Shown here piece after piece: positions 46,001 to 56,080 of a stretch of 64,000 bases of DNA. How positions within the stretch are numbered: position 1 is the stretch's first letter; the number at the start of each line of letters is the position of its first letter. Origin of the DNA: Ilex aquifolium (Eukaryota > Streptophyta > Magnoliopsida > Aquifoliales > Aquifoliaceae). Location: positions 21,800,001-21,864,000 of the forward strand of contig OX637401.1 of NCBI GenBank assembly GCA_951799425.1, read 5' to 3'. The notes beneath the pieces are model-generated. The model worked only from the letters and a program-made list of their open reading frames with translations. It was not told the origin of the DNA and did not search any database. Both the position numbers and the translations under genes were made by a program.

Positions 46001-48590
46001 TAGGGTAGTCAACTTCCCTGATGGCCTTGGCATGAAGGAGTTTGCCGACCTCCTCATTTATTGCCCTTTGTCTTTCTGAAGCAAAACTCCTTCTCTTCTG
46101 TCTGACAGGTTTGCAAGTTGGGTTTACACTTAGCTTGTGGGTAATAACTGAAGAGTCAATTCCTTCCATGTCTTCTTGTTTCCAAGCGAACACCCCCATA
46201 TTTTCCTTTAAGAAATGGATGAGGAGACCTTTGAGCTCATCGTTCAGTCTGGAACCTACATAAACGAGGTGCTTCGGCTCCCCATCAAGCTGAATCGGTT
46301 CCAGCTCTTCTGATGGCATTGGCCTTGTCTCCATCTCATCTCTCATGTCGAGTTCATCTAATTGGATGTTCTCAACCTCCTTCATCTTCACGGAAGCCAT
46401 GTAACATTCTCTTGCCACACGCTGGTCTCCTCGGATCGCTTCTATTCCATTCTCTGTAGGGAATTTTACGACCAAGTGATAGACAGACGGGATTGCCTTC
46501 ATAGAATTAAGGGATGGCCTTCCAAGCAAGATGTTGTATGCAGAAGGTGCATCGACCACTAGGAACTTTACGGTTGTGGTGGCTTGGCAAGGTGGGTCCC
46601 CTAGGGTGAGCACGAGTTGGATTGAGCCCAGGGGGAACACCATTTCTCCCGAGAACCCCAGCAAGTGAGTACTTACAGGTTCGAGTCTTCCCCGTCCTAT
46701 GTCCATTTTGTCGAATGCAGGTGCAAAAATGATGTCTGCCGAGCTCCCGTTATCGATCAGAACTCGATGAACGGTTCTATTAGCCACCACAGCTCGTACC
46801 ACCAGTGGATCATCGTGAGGGTACTGGCATCCTTCCAAATCAGAATCTGAAAAAGTGATAGTTGTATCTAAGCGTGGTGCTTTAGATACAGTGTGCACTT
46901 CGAGAGCTTCTTCGGCTCTGATTCGTAGGAGGTGTGCTTTCCTGGCTGAGCTGGACTCTCCACCTCCCGCGAATCCTCCGGATATTACTCTAATCTCACC
47001 TAGAGGCTGTTGATGTGGCGCAGGTGCCTGTTGTGGAGGTGGCGGAGGTGGAAGAGCTCGGTTCTGGTTGTCATGGGCTACAAAGTGGCGTAACTGTCCT
47101 CGCTGGATCAAGAACTCGATTTCCTTTTTTAGTTGAATGCATTCATCAGTGTGGTGACCATGATCTCTGTGGTAATCGCAATACCTCGTAGGGTCTCTCT
47201 TGGCCGGATTTGCCTTCATCCGAGGTGGCCATCTTAAGAACTTCTCGTTTTGGACCTCATACAGAACTTGTGACACAGCGGCAGTGAGTGGGGTGAATCG
47301 CTGAGGTCCATATCTAGGCTGTAGTTCAGGCTGCATGGGGCCCAAGCGGTCTCTGACATTTCCTCTTCTCTTTGGCAAGCGGTCTCTGTCCCTCCTCGGA
47401 GACCTTTCTCGCCCTTTTTCCTTCCTGGGACTTTGGTCCCTTCTCTTTTCTTCTTTTTCCTTTTCCTTTCGTGAGGATGTACTCCCTACTTTGGAAAGGA
47501 GTGCCTCTTCACCATTTATATACTTTTCTGCCTTGGCTAACACCTCAGCCATGCTTGCCTGAGGATTCTTCGATATTGAGAACATTAAGTCCTTTGATTG
47601 CACTCCCAATCCCGCAATGAAAGCGGTAATGGCAAACTTTTCGTCTGGGATATCTACCTTCAAAGATTCTGAATTGAACCTCTGCACATAGGATCGCAGG
47701 TTCTCGTCAGGCCTCTGCTTTATATTCAATAAGTAATAGCTCGGCTTCCTATAGATCCGAGCTCCGATGAAGTGAGACACAAAGGAAATGGAGAGCTCTT
47801 TAAAAGAAGAAATCGAGGCTGGGGGGAGCCTATTGAACCATGCCAAGGCTGACCCCTTCAAGGTGATGGCGAAGGCCCTGCACCGCACAGGGTCTTGGTA
47901 TCCATGCAACTCCATTTGGTTTTTGTAGGTGTTAAGGTGATCCACCGGGTCTTTTGTCCCATCAAAGACCTCTATCTGAGGTACTCTGAACTTCGGAGGA
48001 AGGGGGAAATGCAATACCCAAGGGGTGAATGGGGATTCAGTTTGCTGCACCAAGACATCCATCGTTACTGGGGTTTTGACTTTCACTGCTTCTCTCATGT
48101 GGCTGAGCTTTTGCTGGATATCTTGGAAGCGGTGTTCCCAATATTGCTCCATTCTTTCTTGTTGGAAAGGAAGGAAATCATTCCTCTCTGGTCCTTCGTT
48201 ATGACTTTGAGCTTCTTCGTTGATTCCCCTTCTAGGCGGCTGACGGGGCGCTTGGCTGCTTTTTCCTCCTTCGTTTGCTTCCCTGAGGGGGTCAAGGCCC
48301 TGCCGTTCCCTAGGAGGAAGATTGTTTGGGCCTTGTCGAGGTGGTTGCGCCTGCTGAGGATCCTGTAAGAGCTTCAAGAGCTCTTCATTTTGTTGTAGTA
48401 AGCGCTGGTTGACCAGGCAAAGAGCGTCCAGTTCATTGTTGGGGGGAGGATCCATCCTAGGAGGGTCATTTTCAGCAGTAGGGGTGAAATTATGAAGGTC
48501 TTCCGGTTGCCTCCCACTGGTGACCTCCTGGGGATTCTGAGGTCTTGGGGGATTCATCTGACTTTTACTCATATTTCGTGTAGAGACCAT
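43100..48590 (-). pseudogene. Element A gag-pol, broken (Tat-type)
   Basis: The first 1125 codons from ATG 48590 hold gag, a Cys/His knuckle, protease ('VLIDNGSSADII') and RT with 'YIDDMLVKS', ending at a TAG (45213-45215). The coding series then has 1-nt losses near 45117-45121 and 44977-44984 relative to element B. The acquired RNase H follows at 44965-44213 ('SVDGAANAQGSGAGMIL'), then a TGA (44213-44215), a TAA (44078-44080) and the integrase core 44065-43100 ('QWGLDILGPLPTG', 'PQSNGQAEVTIRTIK'). It is clearly related to element B over its whole length, so each break is readable by comparison. Normal role: structural protein and enzymes for reverse transcription and integration. Confidence 0.93.
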
Positions 48591-48632
48591 CAGTTACTGA
48601 AGAATCAGTATATTTGTAACAAGAACTGTCGT

Positions 48633-48649
48633 TCCCACAGACGGTGCCA
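48633..48649 (-). other. Element A primer-binding site
   Basis: On the minus strand tggcaccgtctgtggga starts 3 nt after the 5' LTR. It differs from the element B site (tggcgccgtctgtggga) at one base. The cognate tRNA is not assigned. Confidence 0.8.
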
Positions 48650-48652
48650 AAC

Positions 48653-49387
48653 TGATGGTGTAAATCTACGCGAATGAGCTATGGAACAGGATCAACTCGT
48701 ACGAATGATGTGCGTGGAGTTCAATGTCGTATCTGGGTTACGAGGCTTGTGTCAAACGATGCAGGTTGATGCTTAGGGGAATTGGGGAAAGGGAAATAAC
48801 ACAACAGAGGTACAGTGGTTCACCGGCCTGAGCTCGGCTAGTCCACTCGGGAATGGAGACTCTTGCTCCTCTGCTCTTATTGATGATGCTGAATATGTTA
48901 CAATGTAGTAAGGGAGACCTTAGGGTTCTTCGTGGCTCTATTGCCCATCTCTTTCAATGGAAGTCTACCCCCCATTTATAGCCTCTTGCTTACCTTTAAT
49001 CCGATTTTATTTCCTATAATGAAGGGATCTTCCTCCATCTCTCCTTCCCCAATCCCGGAGTTACCTAAAATCCATATGACCGGCTTTTATGGTCTCCACC
49101 TCGAGATCTTTGCCTTCTTCCATGGAATTCTCCTTAGTTTTCGGAGAGGATCTTGGTTGGTTACGGGTTTTGTGCCTTGGTTCCAGCTTGATTCCTATTA
49201 CGGGGGTATCTGCTGTCATCTTGCTGTCCTCCTGCCATTTCTCATTTCGTGTCTCTTGATGGGGAGCTCTGACCTCAGCTGGATGAGCTCAGACTATAGC
49301 TTAAATGAACTCTGCTTCCCTTCTCCGAGCTCCCGATCTGAGCTCATTTCCTGAGCTCAGGTTTGGTGTAAATCTCAAGTATCATCA
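48653..49387 (-). repeat. Element A 5' LTR
   Basis: 735 bp, the same length as the partner LTR, with nine visible transitions between them. It faces the 5' LTR of element B across a 367-bp gap. Confidence 0.92.
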
Positions 49388-49754
49388 TTAATCATACTAA
49401 TATGAGCAAGCAAACCCACAATTCTCAGTACAAAAAATGACACACCAACACACACACATGCTATACGTACACCCAACACATACAACGCAGCTGAATGGGT
49501 TTGGTTTGAGTTCAATTCCATTTCGTTTTTAGATGAATTTCATAATTTTTAATTTCGTAAGCGGTGGCCTTGCTTAATTCATGTGTGTGTTTACAAATTG
49601 GGTAAGCAGTGGCCTTGCTTAATTCATGTGTGTGTTACAGAGCCTATTTCATGTGTGCATTAACAGTGCCTAATTTTCTGTTTTCCAAGTTATATTAGAA
49701 GAAAATATGGCACTTTGGCACTTTTCATATGTTAGGACAAATAGTTTTGAAAAC
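49388..49754. other. Host DNA between elements A and B
   Basis: Begins with the A target duplication (ttaat) and ends with the B duplication (aaaac, 49750-49754). It contains a ~48-bp tandem duplication ('agtggccttgcttaattcat' type, 49558-49636). No gene seen. Confidence 0.75.
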
Positions 49755-50466
49755 TGATGATACCCAGAATAAAACTGGCACGTGCTCAGTAAGTGAGCTC
49801 AGCTCGGGAGCTCAGGCGAAAGAAGCTGAGCTCCCCTAGCCATGAGCAGAGCTCATCCAGTCAGCACTAAGAGCTCCTAGTCGAAGGCGCGAGAGAAGAA
49901 ATGCTAAGGGAACAACAAGACGACTTGGATACCCTTGTTAAGGAGGTAGAATCCAATCCTAGGCAGAAAACCCGTATTTAACCATGATCTCCTCCTAAAA
50001 TTAAGGAGGATCCCACAGGAGGAGGCAAAGATCTCTCCTTTTGAAGCCAGCCATAAGGAATTTAGGTAACTCCGGAATTGTGGATAAAGATAGGGCACGA
50101 TCCCTTCAATGTAGGATAGTCCCGTATTAGAGGTAAGTATGAGGCTATAAAAAGGAAGAGACAGCCCCCATCGCCGGGAGAGAGATTTTCTGAAACCCTA
50201 GTTCCCTGAGTATTCGACTGTAACACCTTCAATTCATCAATAAAGAGACAGGAGCAAGAGCCTCCATTAGAGAGTGGATTAGCCGAGCTCATCAGCCGGT
50301 GAACCACTATATTTCTATTGTATTTCACACATTACACACGACTAATTAGAGCTGTCATTCCCCACTTCACGAGCCTTGTAGCTCAGATGCCATATTAGTC
50401 CCCATGCAAACTGCTCACGCCAGTTAATCTGGTTCCTTGGCTCGTATCCGAAGGTTTACACCATCA
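49755..50466 (+). repeat. Element B 5' LTR
   Basis: Starts tgatgataccc and ends ...tttacaccatca. It contains a TATA box (50146-50154) and a polyadenylation hexamer aataaa at 50239-50244, so the transcript start (R) probably lies at about 50175-50185. The first 120 bp are dense in gagctc/agctca words. Confidence 0.93.
50146..50154 (+). promoter_or_regulatory. LTR TATA box, element B
   Basis: tataaaaag lies about 380 nt upstream of the gag ATG, with the poly(A) signal 90 nt further on as expected for a U3-R-U5 layout. It is duplicated in the 3' LTR at 63070-63078. Confidence 0.75.
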
Positions 50467-50469
50467 GTT

Positions 50470-50486
50470 TGGCGCCGTCTGTGGGA
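50470..50486 (+). other. Element B primer-binding site
   Basis: tggcgccgtctgtggga begins 3 nt after the LTR and is the form common in plant Ty3/gypsy elements. The tRNA is not assigned. Confidence 0.85.
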
Positions 50487-50528
50487 ACGACTGTTCCTGT
50501 TACAAGTAAGCTGATTCCTCAGTGACTG

Positions 50529-53500
50529 ATGGTAATAACTCGAAATATGAGCAGAAGCCAAACAAATCTACCTCGAATGCAAGATCAGCCGGAAACTGCC
50601 CACGGCAGGCAACCCGGGAACATCCAGGAGGCGAATTCCCTCATTAATAACGAGTTGGAGGCCCTGCGTCTCGTCAACCAACGTTTGCTAAAGGAAAATG
50701 AAGAGCTGTCAAAGCTCGTACAACACCCACAAGAGGCACCACCGGCCCATGAAGGCCAGAATAACCCCCCTCATAGGGAACCTCGATACTGGGACCCCCA
50801 TAGAGAGGTCAGCGAGGGGGGGGAAGGCAGCCAGGCCAGGGGATATGTCCCCTACGTACCCCCTGGTAATGGCCCTAAGGACGAAGTGCAAAGTCGGAAC
50901 GACAGGGGTGAGAGAGGTGGTTTCTTCCCTTATCCGCAAGACAGGAGAGAGCAGCACTGGGAGCAACGCTTCAAAGATTTCCAGCAAGAGCTCAGCCATA
51001 TGAAGGAGGCCGTAAAAAGTAAGGCCCCGGTTACAATGGATGTTTTGGTCCAGCAAACCGAATCCCCATTCACCACGGGGGTGCTACACTTCCCTCTCCC
51101 ACCAAAATTCAGGATGCCTCAAATGGAGGTCTTTGACGGATCGAAAGATCCCGTGGATCATCTCAACACTTACAAGAACCAGATGGAGCTACATGGGTAC
51201 CAGGATCCTGTACGATGCAGAGCTTTTGCTATCACGCTGAAAGGCTCCGCCTTAAACTGGTTTCATAGGCTCCCGCCAGCCTCGATCTCATCCTTTAAAG
51301 AACTCTCCATTGCTTTTGTCTCTCATTTCATAGGAGCCCGGATACACAGAAAGCCGAGCTACCACCTGCTGAATGTGAAGCAGGGTCCCCAGGAAAACCT
51401 GAGGACTTATGTCCAAAGATTTAACTCGGAGACATTGAAAGTAGACGTCCCGGATGAAAAATTCGCCATAACTGCTTTCATTGCAGGGTTGGGAGTGCAA
51501 TCAAAGGATTTGATGTTCTCCATATCAAAAAACCCTCAGGCAAGTATGGCTGAGGTGTTAGCCAAGGCAGAGAAATATATAAATGGTGAAGAGGCACTCC
51601 TTTCTAAGGTGGTCGGTACATCTTCACGAAAGGAAAAGGAAAAAGAAGAAAAGAGAAGGGACAGAAGCCCTAGGAAGGAAAAAGGACGAGAGAGGTCCCC
51701 AAGGAGGGACAGAGACCGCTCGCCAAAGAGGAGAGGAAATGTCAGAGATCGGCTGGGTCCCATGCAACCTGAACTACAACCCAGGTATGGGCCTCAGCGG
51801 TTTACCCCACTCACCGCTGCTGTGTCACAAGTACTGTATGAGGTCCAGAACGAGAAGTTTTTAAAATGGCCACCTAGGATGAAGGCAGACCCGGCAAAGA
51901 GGGACCCCACGAAGTACTGTGATTATCATCGAGATCATGGACACCACACTGATGACTGTATTCAATTGAAGAAGGAAATCGAGTTCTTGATCCAGCGAGG
52001 TCAGCTGCGTCGTTTTATAGCCAATGATAACCTGAACCGAGCTCTTCCGCCTCCGCCACCCCGACAGCAGGCACCTGCACCACACCAGCAGCCTCTAGGA
52101 GAAATCAGAGTGATATCTGGAGGTTTCGCAGGAGGTGGAGAGTCAAGCTCAGCTAGGAAGGCGCACCTCCGGCGGATCAGAGCCGAAGAAACTCTCGAAG
52201 TGCACGCTGTATCCAAGGCTCCACGCTTGGATACAGCTATCACTTTTTCAGATGCTGATTTAGAAGGGTGCCAATACCCCCATGATGATCCACTGGTGGT
52301 ACGAGCTGTGGTGGCAAACAGAACAGTTCATCGGGTTCTAATTGATAACGGGAGCTCGGCAGATATTATTTTCGCACCCGCGTTTGACAGGATGGACATA
52401 GGAAGACAAAAACTTGAGCCAGTAAGCACTCACTTGCTGGGATTCTCCGGGGAAAAGGTGCTCCCCCTGGGTTCAATCCAGCTCGTGCTCACCCTGGGGG
52501 ATCCACCTTGCCAAGCCACTACCACTGTCAGATTCCTAGTAGTCGATGCACCATCGGCGTACAACATCTTGCTTGGAAGGCCATCCCTAAATTCTATAAA
52601 GGCAATCCCATCTGCTTATCATTTAGTCGTGAAGTTCCCTACAGAAAATGGAATCGGAGTGGTCCGAGGAGACCAGCGCGTAGCACGGGAGTGCTACTTG
52701 GCTTCTGTAAAAAGGAAGGAGGTCGAGAACATCCAACTGGATGAGCTCGACATGAGAGATGAAATGGAGACAAGACCAATGCCATCGGAAGAGCTGGAAC
52801 CAGTTCAGCTTGATGAGAAATCAGAACACCTTGTTTATGTGGGTTCCAAACTAAACGCTGAGCTCAAAAGACTCCTCATCCAGTTCCTAAAAGAGAATAT
52901 AGGAGTGTTCGCTTGGAAGCAAGAAGACATGGAAGGAATTGATCCCTCGGTTATTACCCACAAGTTATGCGTAAACCCAACTTGCAAACCCATCAAACAG
53001 AAGAGGAGGAGCTTTGCTTATGAAAGGCAAAAAGCAATCAATGAGGAGGTCAGCAAACTCCTCCATGCCAAGGCTATCAGGGAGGTTCATTACCCCACTT
53101 GGTTAGCAAATGTAGTTCTCGTAAAGAAAACCAATGGGAAGTGGCGATTGTGCATCGACTTCACTGATCTCAATCGAGCATGCCCCAAAGACAGTTTTCC
53201 CTTACCTCGGATTGACCTAATAGTGGACGCCACTGCAGGGCACGAGCTCCTCAGTTTCATGGACGCTTTTTCAGGCTACAACCAGATCGGGATGGATCCC
53301 AGCGATCAGGAGAAGACCTCCTTTGTGACTGAACAGGGAACATATTGCTATCAGGTCATGCCCTTCGGATTGAAGAACGCCGGAGCCACTTACCAGCGGT
53401 TAGTAAATAAAATGTTCCAGAGGCAAATAGGAGCATCCATGGAGGTTTACATTGATGATATGCTAGTGAAGTCGCTGAAAGCAGAGCTCCACATCGAGCA

Positions 53501-56000
53501 CTTAGTTGAGTCATTCCGAATTCTACAGGAGTACAAAATGAAGCTAAACCCCGCGAAGTGCGCATTCGGGGTCTCGGCTGGAAAATTTCTGGGCTTTATA
53601 GTCAGCAGCAGAGGGATTGAGGCCAATCCAGAAAAGGTTAAAGCAATGGTGGAAATGAAGTCACCATCCAACACAAAAGAGGTGCAACGTTTGACAGGCA
53701 GGATAGCTGCACTTAGCCGTTTTGTGTCTAGGTCTAGCGATAAATGCCAGCCATTTTTTCAAGTCTTGAAGAAGGCATTCCACTGGGATGCCAAGTGTGA
53801 AGAAGCATTCGAAGACCTAAAGAGATATATGAGCTCTCCCCCTGTTCTGGTGAGCCCTCTAGAAGGGGAAATCCTCACCCTCTACCTAGTAGTTTCAGAT
53901 TTTTCAACAAGTGCAGCGCTAGTTAGGGAGCGAGACAGAGCTCAGCAACCAGTCTACTACTGTAGCAGAGCTCTGAGGGGGGCAGAGGAGAGATATCCAA
54001 GGATGGAAAAACTCGTTCTAGCTCTGGTTACAGCAGCTAGGAGACTTAGACCTTATTTCCAGGCTCATACTGTTGAGGTTCCAACAGATCAGCCAATGAA
54101 GCAAGTACTACACAAGCCGGAATCCTCAGGGAGGTTGGTTAAATGGGCCGTAGAGCTCAGCGAGTTTGATATCAGGTACAAGCCAAGAGCTGCCATCAAA
54201 GGGCAAATTTTGGCAGATTTTATTGCAGAATTCACAGCAGCAGCGCCTATGGAAACCACGGATTTAGTACCGGACCTTCCCATATGGAAGCTTTCAGTAG
54301 ATGGAGCTGCCAATGCTCAGGGAAGCGGTGCAGGAATGATCCTGACCTCCCCAGAAGGAATAGACGTCGAATATGCCCTCAGATTTGGGTTCAAAGCTTC
54401 AAATAATGAGGCAGAGTATGAAGCCGTCATCGCTGGGCTTAATCTTGCCTATTCTATGGAAGCAGAGCAGCTGGAGATCTGCAGTGATTCTCAACTGGTG
54501 GTGAAGCAGATAGAAGAGTGTTACGAGGCAAGAGGCGAGAAGATGGTCCTGTACCTCAAAAAGGTACGAGAACTAATGAAACAGTTTGTGCAGGTTAAGG
54601 TCAGACACGTGCCTAGAGTGGAGAACTCACGAGCAGATGCTCTGGCAAGGTTAGCAACTGCCTCGCAGGAGGATTTGGATAGGCTAATTCCAGTAGAGCA
54701 CCTTCCAAAGCCCTCGGTAAGCATCGAAGAAGAGGAAATTCTATCAATTGAAGCTCGGCCGAGCTGGATGGATCCCATCGTAGAGTACCTTCAGAATGAA
54801 ACTTTGCCAAATAATGCCAAGGAGGCATCCAAGCTAAGGGCCAGGTCAGCCAGATTTTCCCTGATGCAAGGGAAACTGTACAAGCATGGATTTTCAATGC
54901 CTCTCCTTAAGTGCGTAGGAGACGAAGATGCTAACTACATACTCAGAGAAGTACATGAGGGGATATGTGGCAACCACATAGGAGCTCGGGCCTTGGCAGG
55001 AAAAGTACTGAGGCAAGGATATTATTGGCCCACCATACTCACAAGCGCCACCGACTTAGTAAGAAAATGCAAAACTTGCCAAGAGCATGCTAATATGTCC
55101 CACTGTCCTCCCGAGCTCCTAACCTCGGTGGTAAGCCCATGGCCTTTTCAGCAGTGGGGGCTAGACATTCTGGGACCCCTACCCACCGGTGTGGGACAGT
55201 GCAAGTTTGCCATCGTAGGAGTGGATTACTTTACTAAATGGGCAGAGGTCGAACCTTTGGCAACGATCACAGAGCAAAAAGTTCAAAACTTCGTTTGGAA
55301 GTCGATAGTTTGCAGGTTTGGAGTTCCCAGAGCGTTCGTATCTGACAATGGAAAGCAGTTTGATAATTCAAAGTTCAAAAGTTTTTGTGCCGAGCTCGGA
55401 ATCAAGAACTATTTCTCAGCTCCTGCCCATCCCCAGTCTAATGGGCAGGCGGAGGTCACAATAAGAACCATAAAGTCAGCTTTGAAGACCAAGCTAGAAA
55501 ACCTGAAAGGCAAATGGGTGGAGTACATTCCGGAGGTATTGTGGGCCTACAGGACCACCGCCAGATCGGCGACTCAGGAAACCCCCTTTGCTTTGGCCTT
55601 TGGGACCGAGGCAGTGGCCCCAGTGGAGATAGGGCTCCAATCACCAAGGGTGGAGTTTGCAGATCCCGAGCACAATGATGAGTCTCTCTTGCTAAACCTC
55701 GATCTCTTGGATGAAAAGAGGGACAGAGCTCTGCACCGTGTCCGTACTTACCAAAGGAAAACGGCAAGGTATTATGACAGGAGGGTAAGACACAGAAGTT
55801 TCAAGGTTGGAGATTTGGTGCTTAGGAGGCTTCTGCTTGCGAGAAAGGATCCCACGCATGGGAAATTGGGACCCAATTGGGAAGGGCCCTATATCGTGTC
55901 AAAGATAATCAGACCAGGGAATTACGAGTTGCAAACAGAGGAAGGAAAGGTTCTACATCACTCGTGGAATGCCGAGCACCTTAAGAAGTTTTTTCAGTAA
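50529..56000 (+). CDS. Element B gag-pol polyprotein, 1823 codons, intact
   Basis: Approximate order by residue: retrotransposon gag domain 199-320 ('VDHLNTYKNQMELHGYQDPV'); Arg/Ser/Lys-rich stretch 360-405; Cys/His knuckle near 462 ('CDYHRDHGHHTDDC'); aspartic protease near 602 ('VLIDNGSSAD'); RT with 'FSGYNQIGMD' and the 'YIDD' box near 972; native RNase H about 1115-1225; second, acquired RNase H from 1253 ('SVDGAANAQGSGAGMI', 'SNNEAEYEAVIAGL'); integrase with an HHCC finger about 1474-1520 and DDE residues near 1543, 1604 and 1640. No chromodomain follows; the tail has the common 'GPNWEGPYIV' segment. Two RNase H domains mark the Tat lineage. The ATG lies 63 nt after the LTR. No frame break separates gag from pol, so a single polyprotein must be cut by its protease. 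Every catalytic motif appears complete. Confidence 0.95.
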   Translation: MVITRNMSRSQTNLPRMQDQPETAHGRQPGNIQEANSLINNELEALRLVNQRLLKENEELSKLVQHPQEAPPAHEGQNNPPHREPRYWDPHREVSEGGEGSQARGYVPYVPPGNGPKDEVQSRNDRGERGGFFPYPQDRREQHWEQRFKDFQQELSHMKEAVKSKAPVTMDVLVQQTESPFTTGVLHFPLPPKFRMPQMEVFDGSKDPVDHLNTYKNQMELHGYQDPVRCRAFAITLKGSALNWFHRLPPASISSFKELSIAFVSHFIGARIHRKPSYHLLNVKQGPQENLRTYVQRFNSETLKVDVPDEKFAITAFIAGLGVQSKDLMFSISKNPQASMAEVLAKAEKYINGEEALLSKVVGTSSRKEKEKEEKRRDRSPRKEKGRERSPRRDRDRSPKRRGNVRDRLGPMQPELQPRYGPQRFTPLTAAVSQVLYEVQNEKFLKWPPRMKADPAKRDPTKYCDYHRDHGHHTDDCIQLKKEIEFLIQRGQLRRFIANDNLNRALPPPPPRQQAPAPHQQPLGEIRVISGGFAGGGESSSARKAHLRRIRAEETLEVHAVSKAPRLDTAITFSDADLEGCQYPHDDPLVVRAVVANRTVHRVLIDNGSSADIIFAPAFDRMDIGRQKLEPVSTHLLGFSGEKVLPLGSIQLVLTLGDPPCQATTTVRFLVVDAPSAYNILLGRPSLNSIKAIPSAYHLVVKFPTENGIGVVRGDQRVARECYLASVKRKEVENIQLDELDMRDEMETRPMPSEELEPVQLDEKSEHLVYVGSKLNAELKRLLIQFLKENIGVFAWKQEDMEGIDPSVITHKLCVNPTCKPIKQKRRSFAYERQKAINEEVSKLLHAKAIREVHYPTWLANVVLVKKTNGKWRLCIDFTDLNRACPKDSFPLPRIDLIVDATAGHELLSFMDAFSGYNQIGMDPSDQEKTSFVTEQGTYCYQVMPFGLKNAGATYQRLVNKMFQRQIGASMEVYIDDMLVKSLKAELHIEHLVESFRILQEYKMKLNPAKCAFGVSAGKFLGFIVSSRGIEANPEKVKAMVEMKSPSNTKEVQRLTGRIAALSRFVSRSSDKCQPFFQVLKKAFHWDAKCEEAFEDLKRYMSSPPVLVSPLEGEILTLYLVVSDFSTSAALVRERDRAQQPVYYCSRALRGAEERYPRMEKLVLALVTAARRLRPYFQAHTVEVPTDQPMKQVLHKPESSGRLVKWAVELSEFDIRYKPRAAIKGQILADFIAEFTAAAPMETTDLVPDLPIWKLSVDGAANAQGSGAGMILTSPEGIDVEYALRFGFKASNNEAEYEAVIAGLNLAYSMEAEQLEICSDSQLVVKQIEECYEARGEKMVLYLKKVRELMKQFVQVKVRHVPRVENSRADALARLATASQEDLDRLIPVEHLPKPSVSIEEEEILSIEARPSWMDPIVEYLQNETLPNNAKEASKLRARSARFSLMQGKLYKHGFSMPLLKCVGDEDANYILREVHEGICGNHIGARALAGKVLRQGYYWPTILTSATDLVRKCKTCQEHANMSHCPPELLTSVVSPWPFQQWGLDILGPLPTGVGQCKFAIVGVDYFTKWAEVEPLATITEQKVQNFVWKSIVCRFGVPRAFVSDNGKQFDNSKFKSFCAELGIKNYFSAPAHPQSNGQAEVTIRTIKSALKTKLENLKGKWVEYIPEVLWAYRTTARSATQETPFALAFGTEAVAPVEIGLQSPRVEFADPEHNDESLLLNLDLLDEKRDRALHRVRTYQRKTARYYDRRVRHRSFKVGDLVLRRLLLARKDPTHGKLGPNWEGPYIVSKIIRPGNYELQTEEGKVLHHSWNAEHLKKFFQ

Positions 56001-56080
56001 GTGTTACTTGTAATAGAACTACTTTTAAATAAGAAAGAGCAAGCCTTTTATTCACCCTCCAATGGTCTCCAAAGTAGCAA

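Larger units (their letters stand above)
36139..49387 (-). mobile_element. Element A: Ty3/gypsy Tat-type retrotransposon (13.25 kb)
   Basis: Two 735-bp LTRs (36139-36873 and 48653-49387) with tg...ca ends are flanked by the perfect 5-bp duplication ttaat (36134-36138 and 49388-49392). On the minus strand the order is LTR, primer-binding site, gag-pol, hairpin array, two genes in antisense (plus strand), a polypurine tract (complement of gttgccccccagctctt, 36874-36890) and LTR. By eye the LTRs differ at nine positions, all transitions. The dual RNase H region and the antisense genes place it in the Tat lineage. Coding is broken, so it is not autonomous. Confidence 0.93.

Noticed and set aside
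49904-50328. Minus-strand frames in element B LTRs (also 62828-63252)
   Set aside because: Chance frames in LTRs; identical copies only because the LTRs are near-identical.
53356-55767. Many minus-strand frames inside element B gag-pol
   Set aside because: Shadows of the 1823-codon frame; none has a domain, and the accepted antisense genes lie elsewhere.
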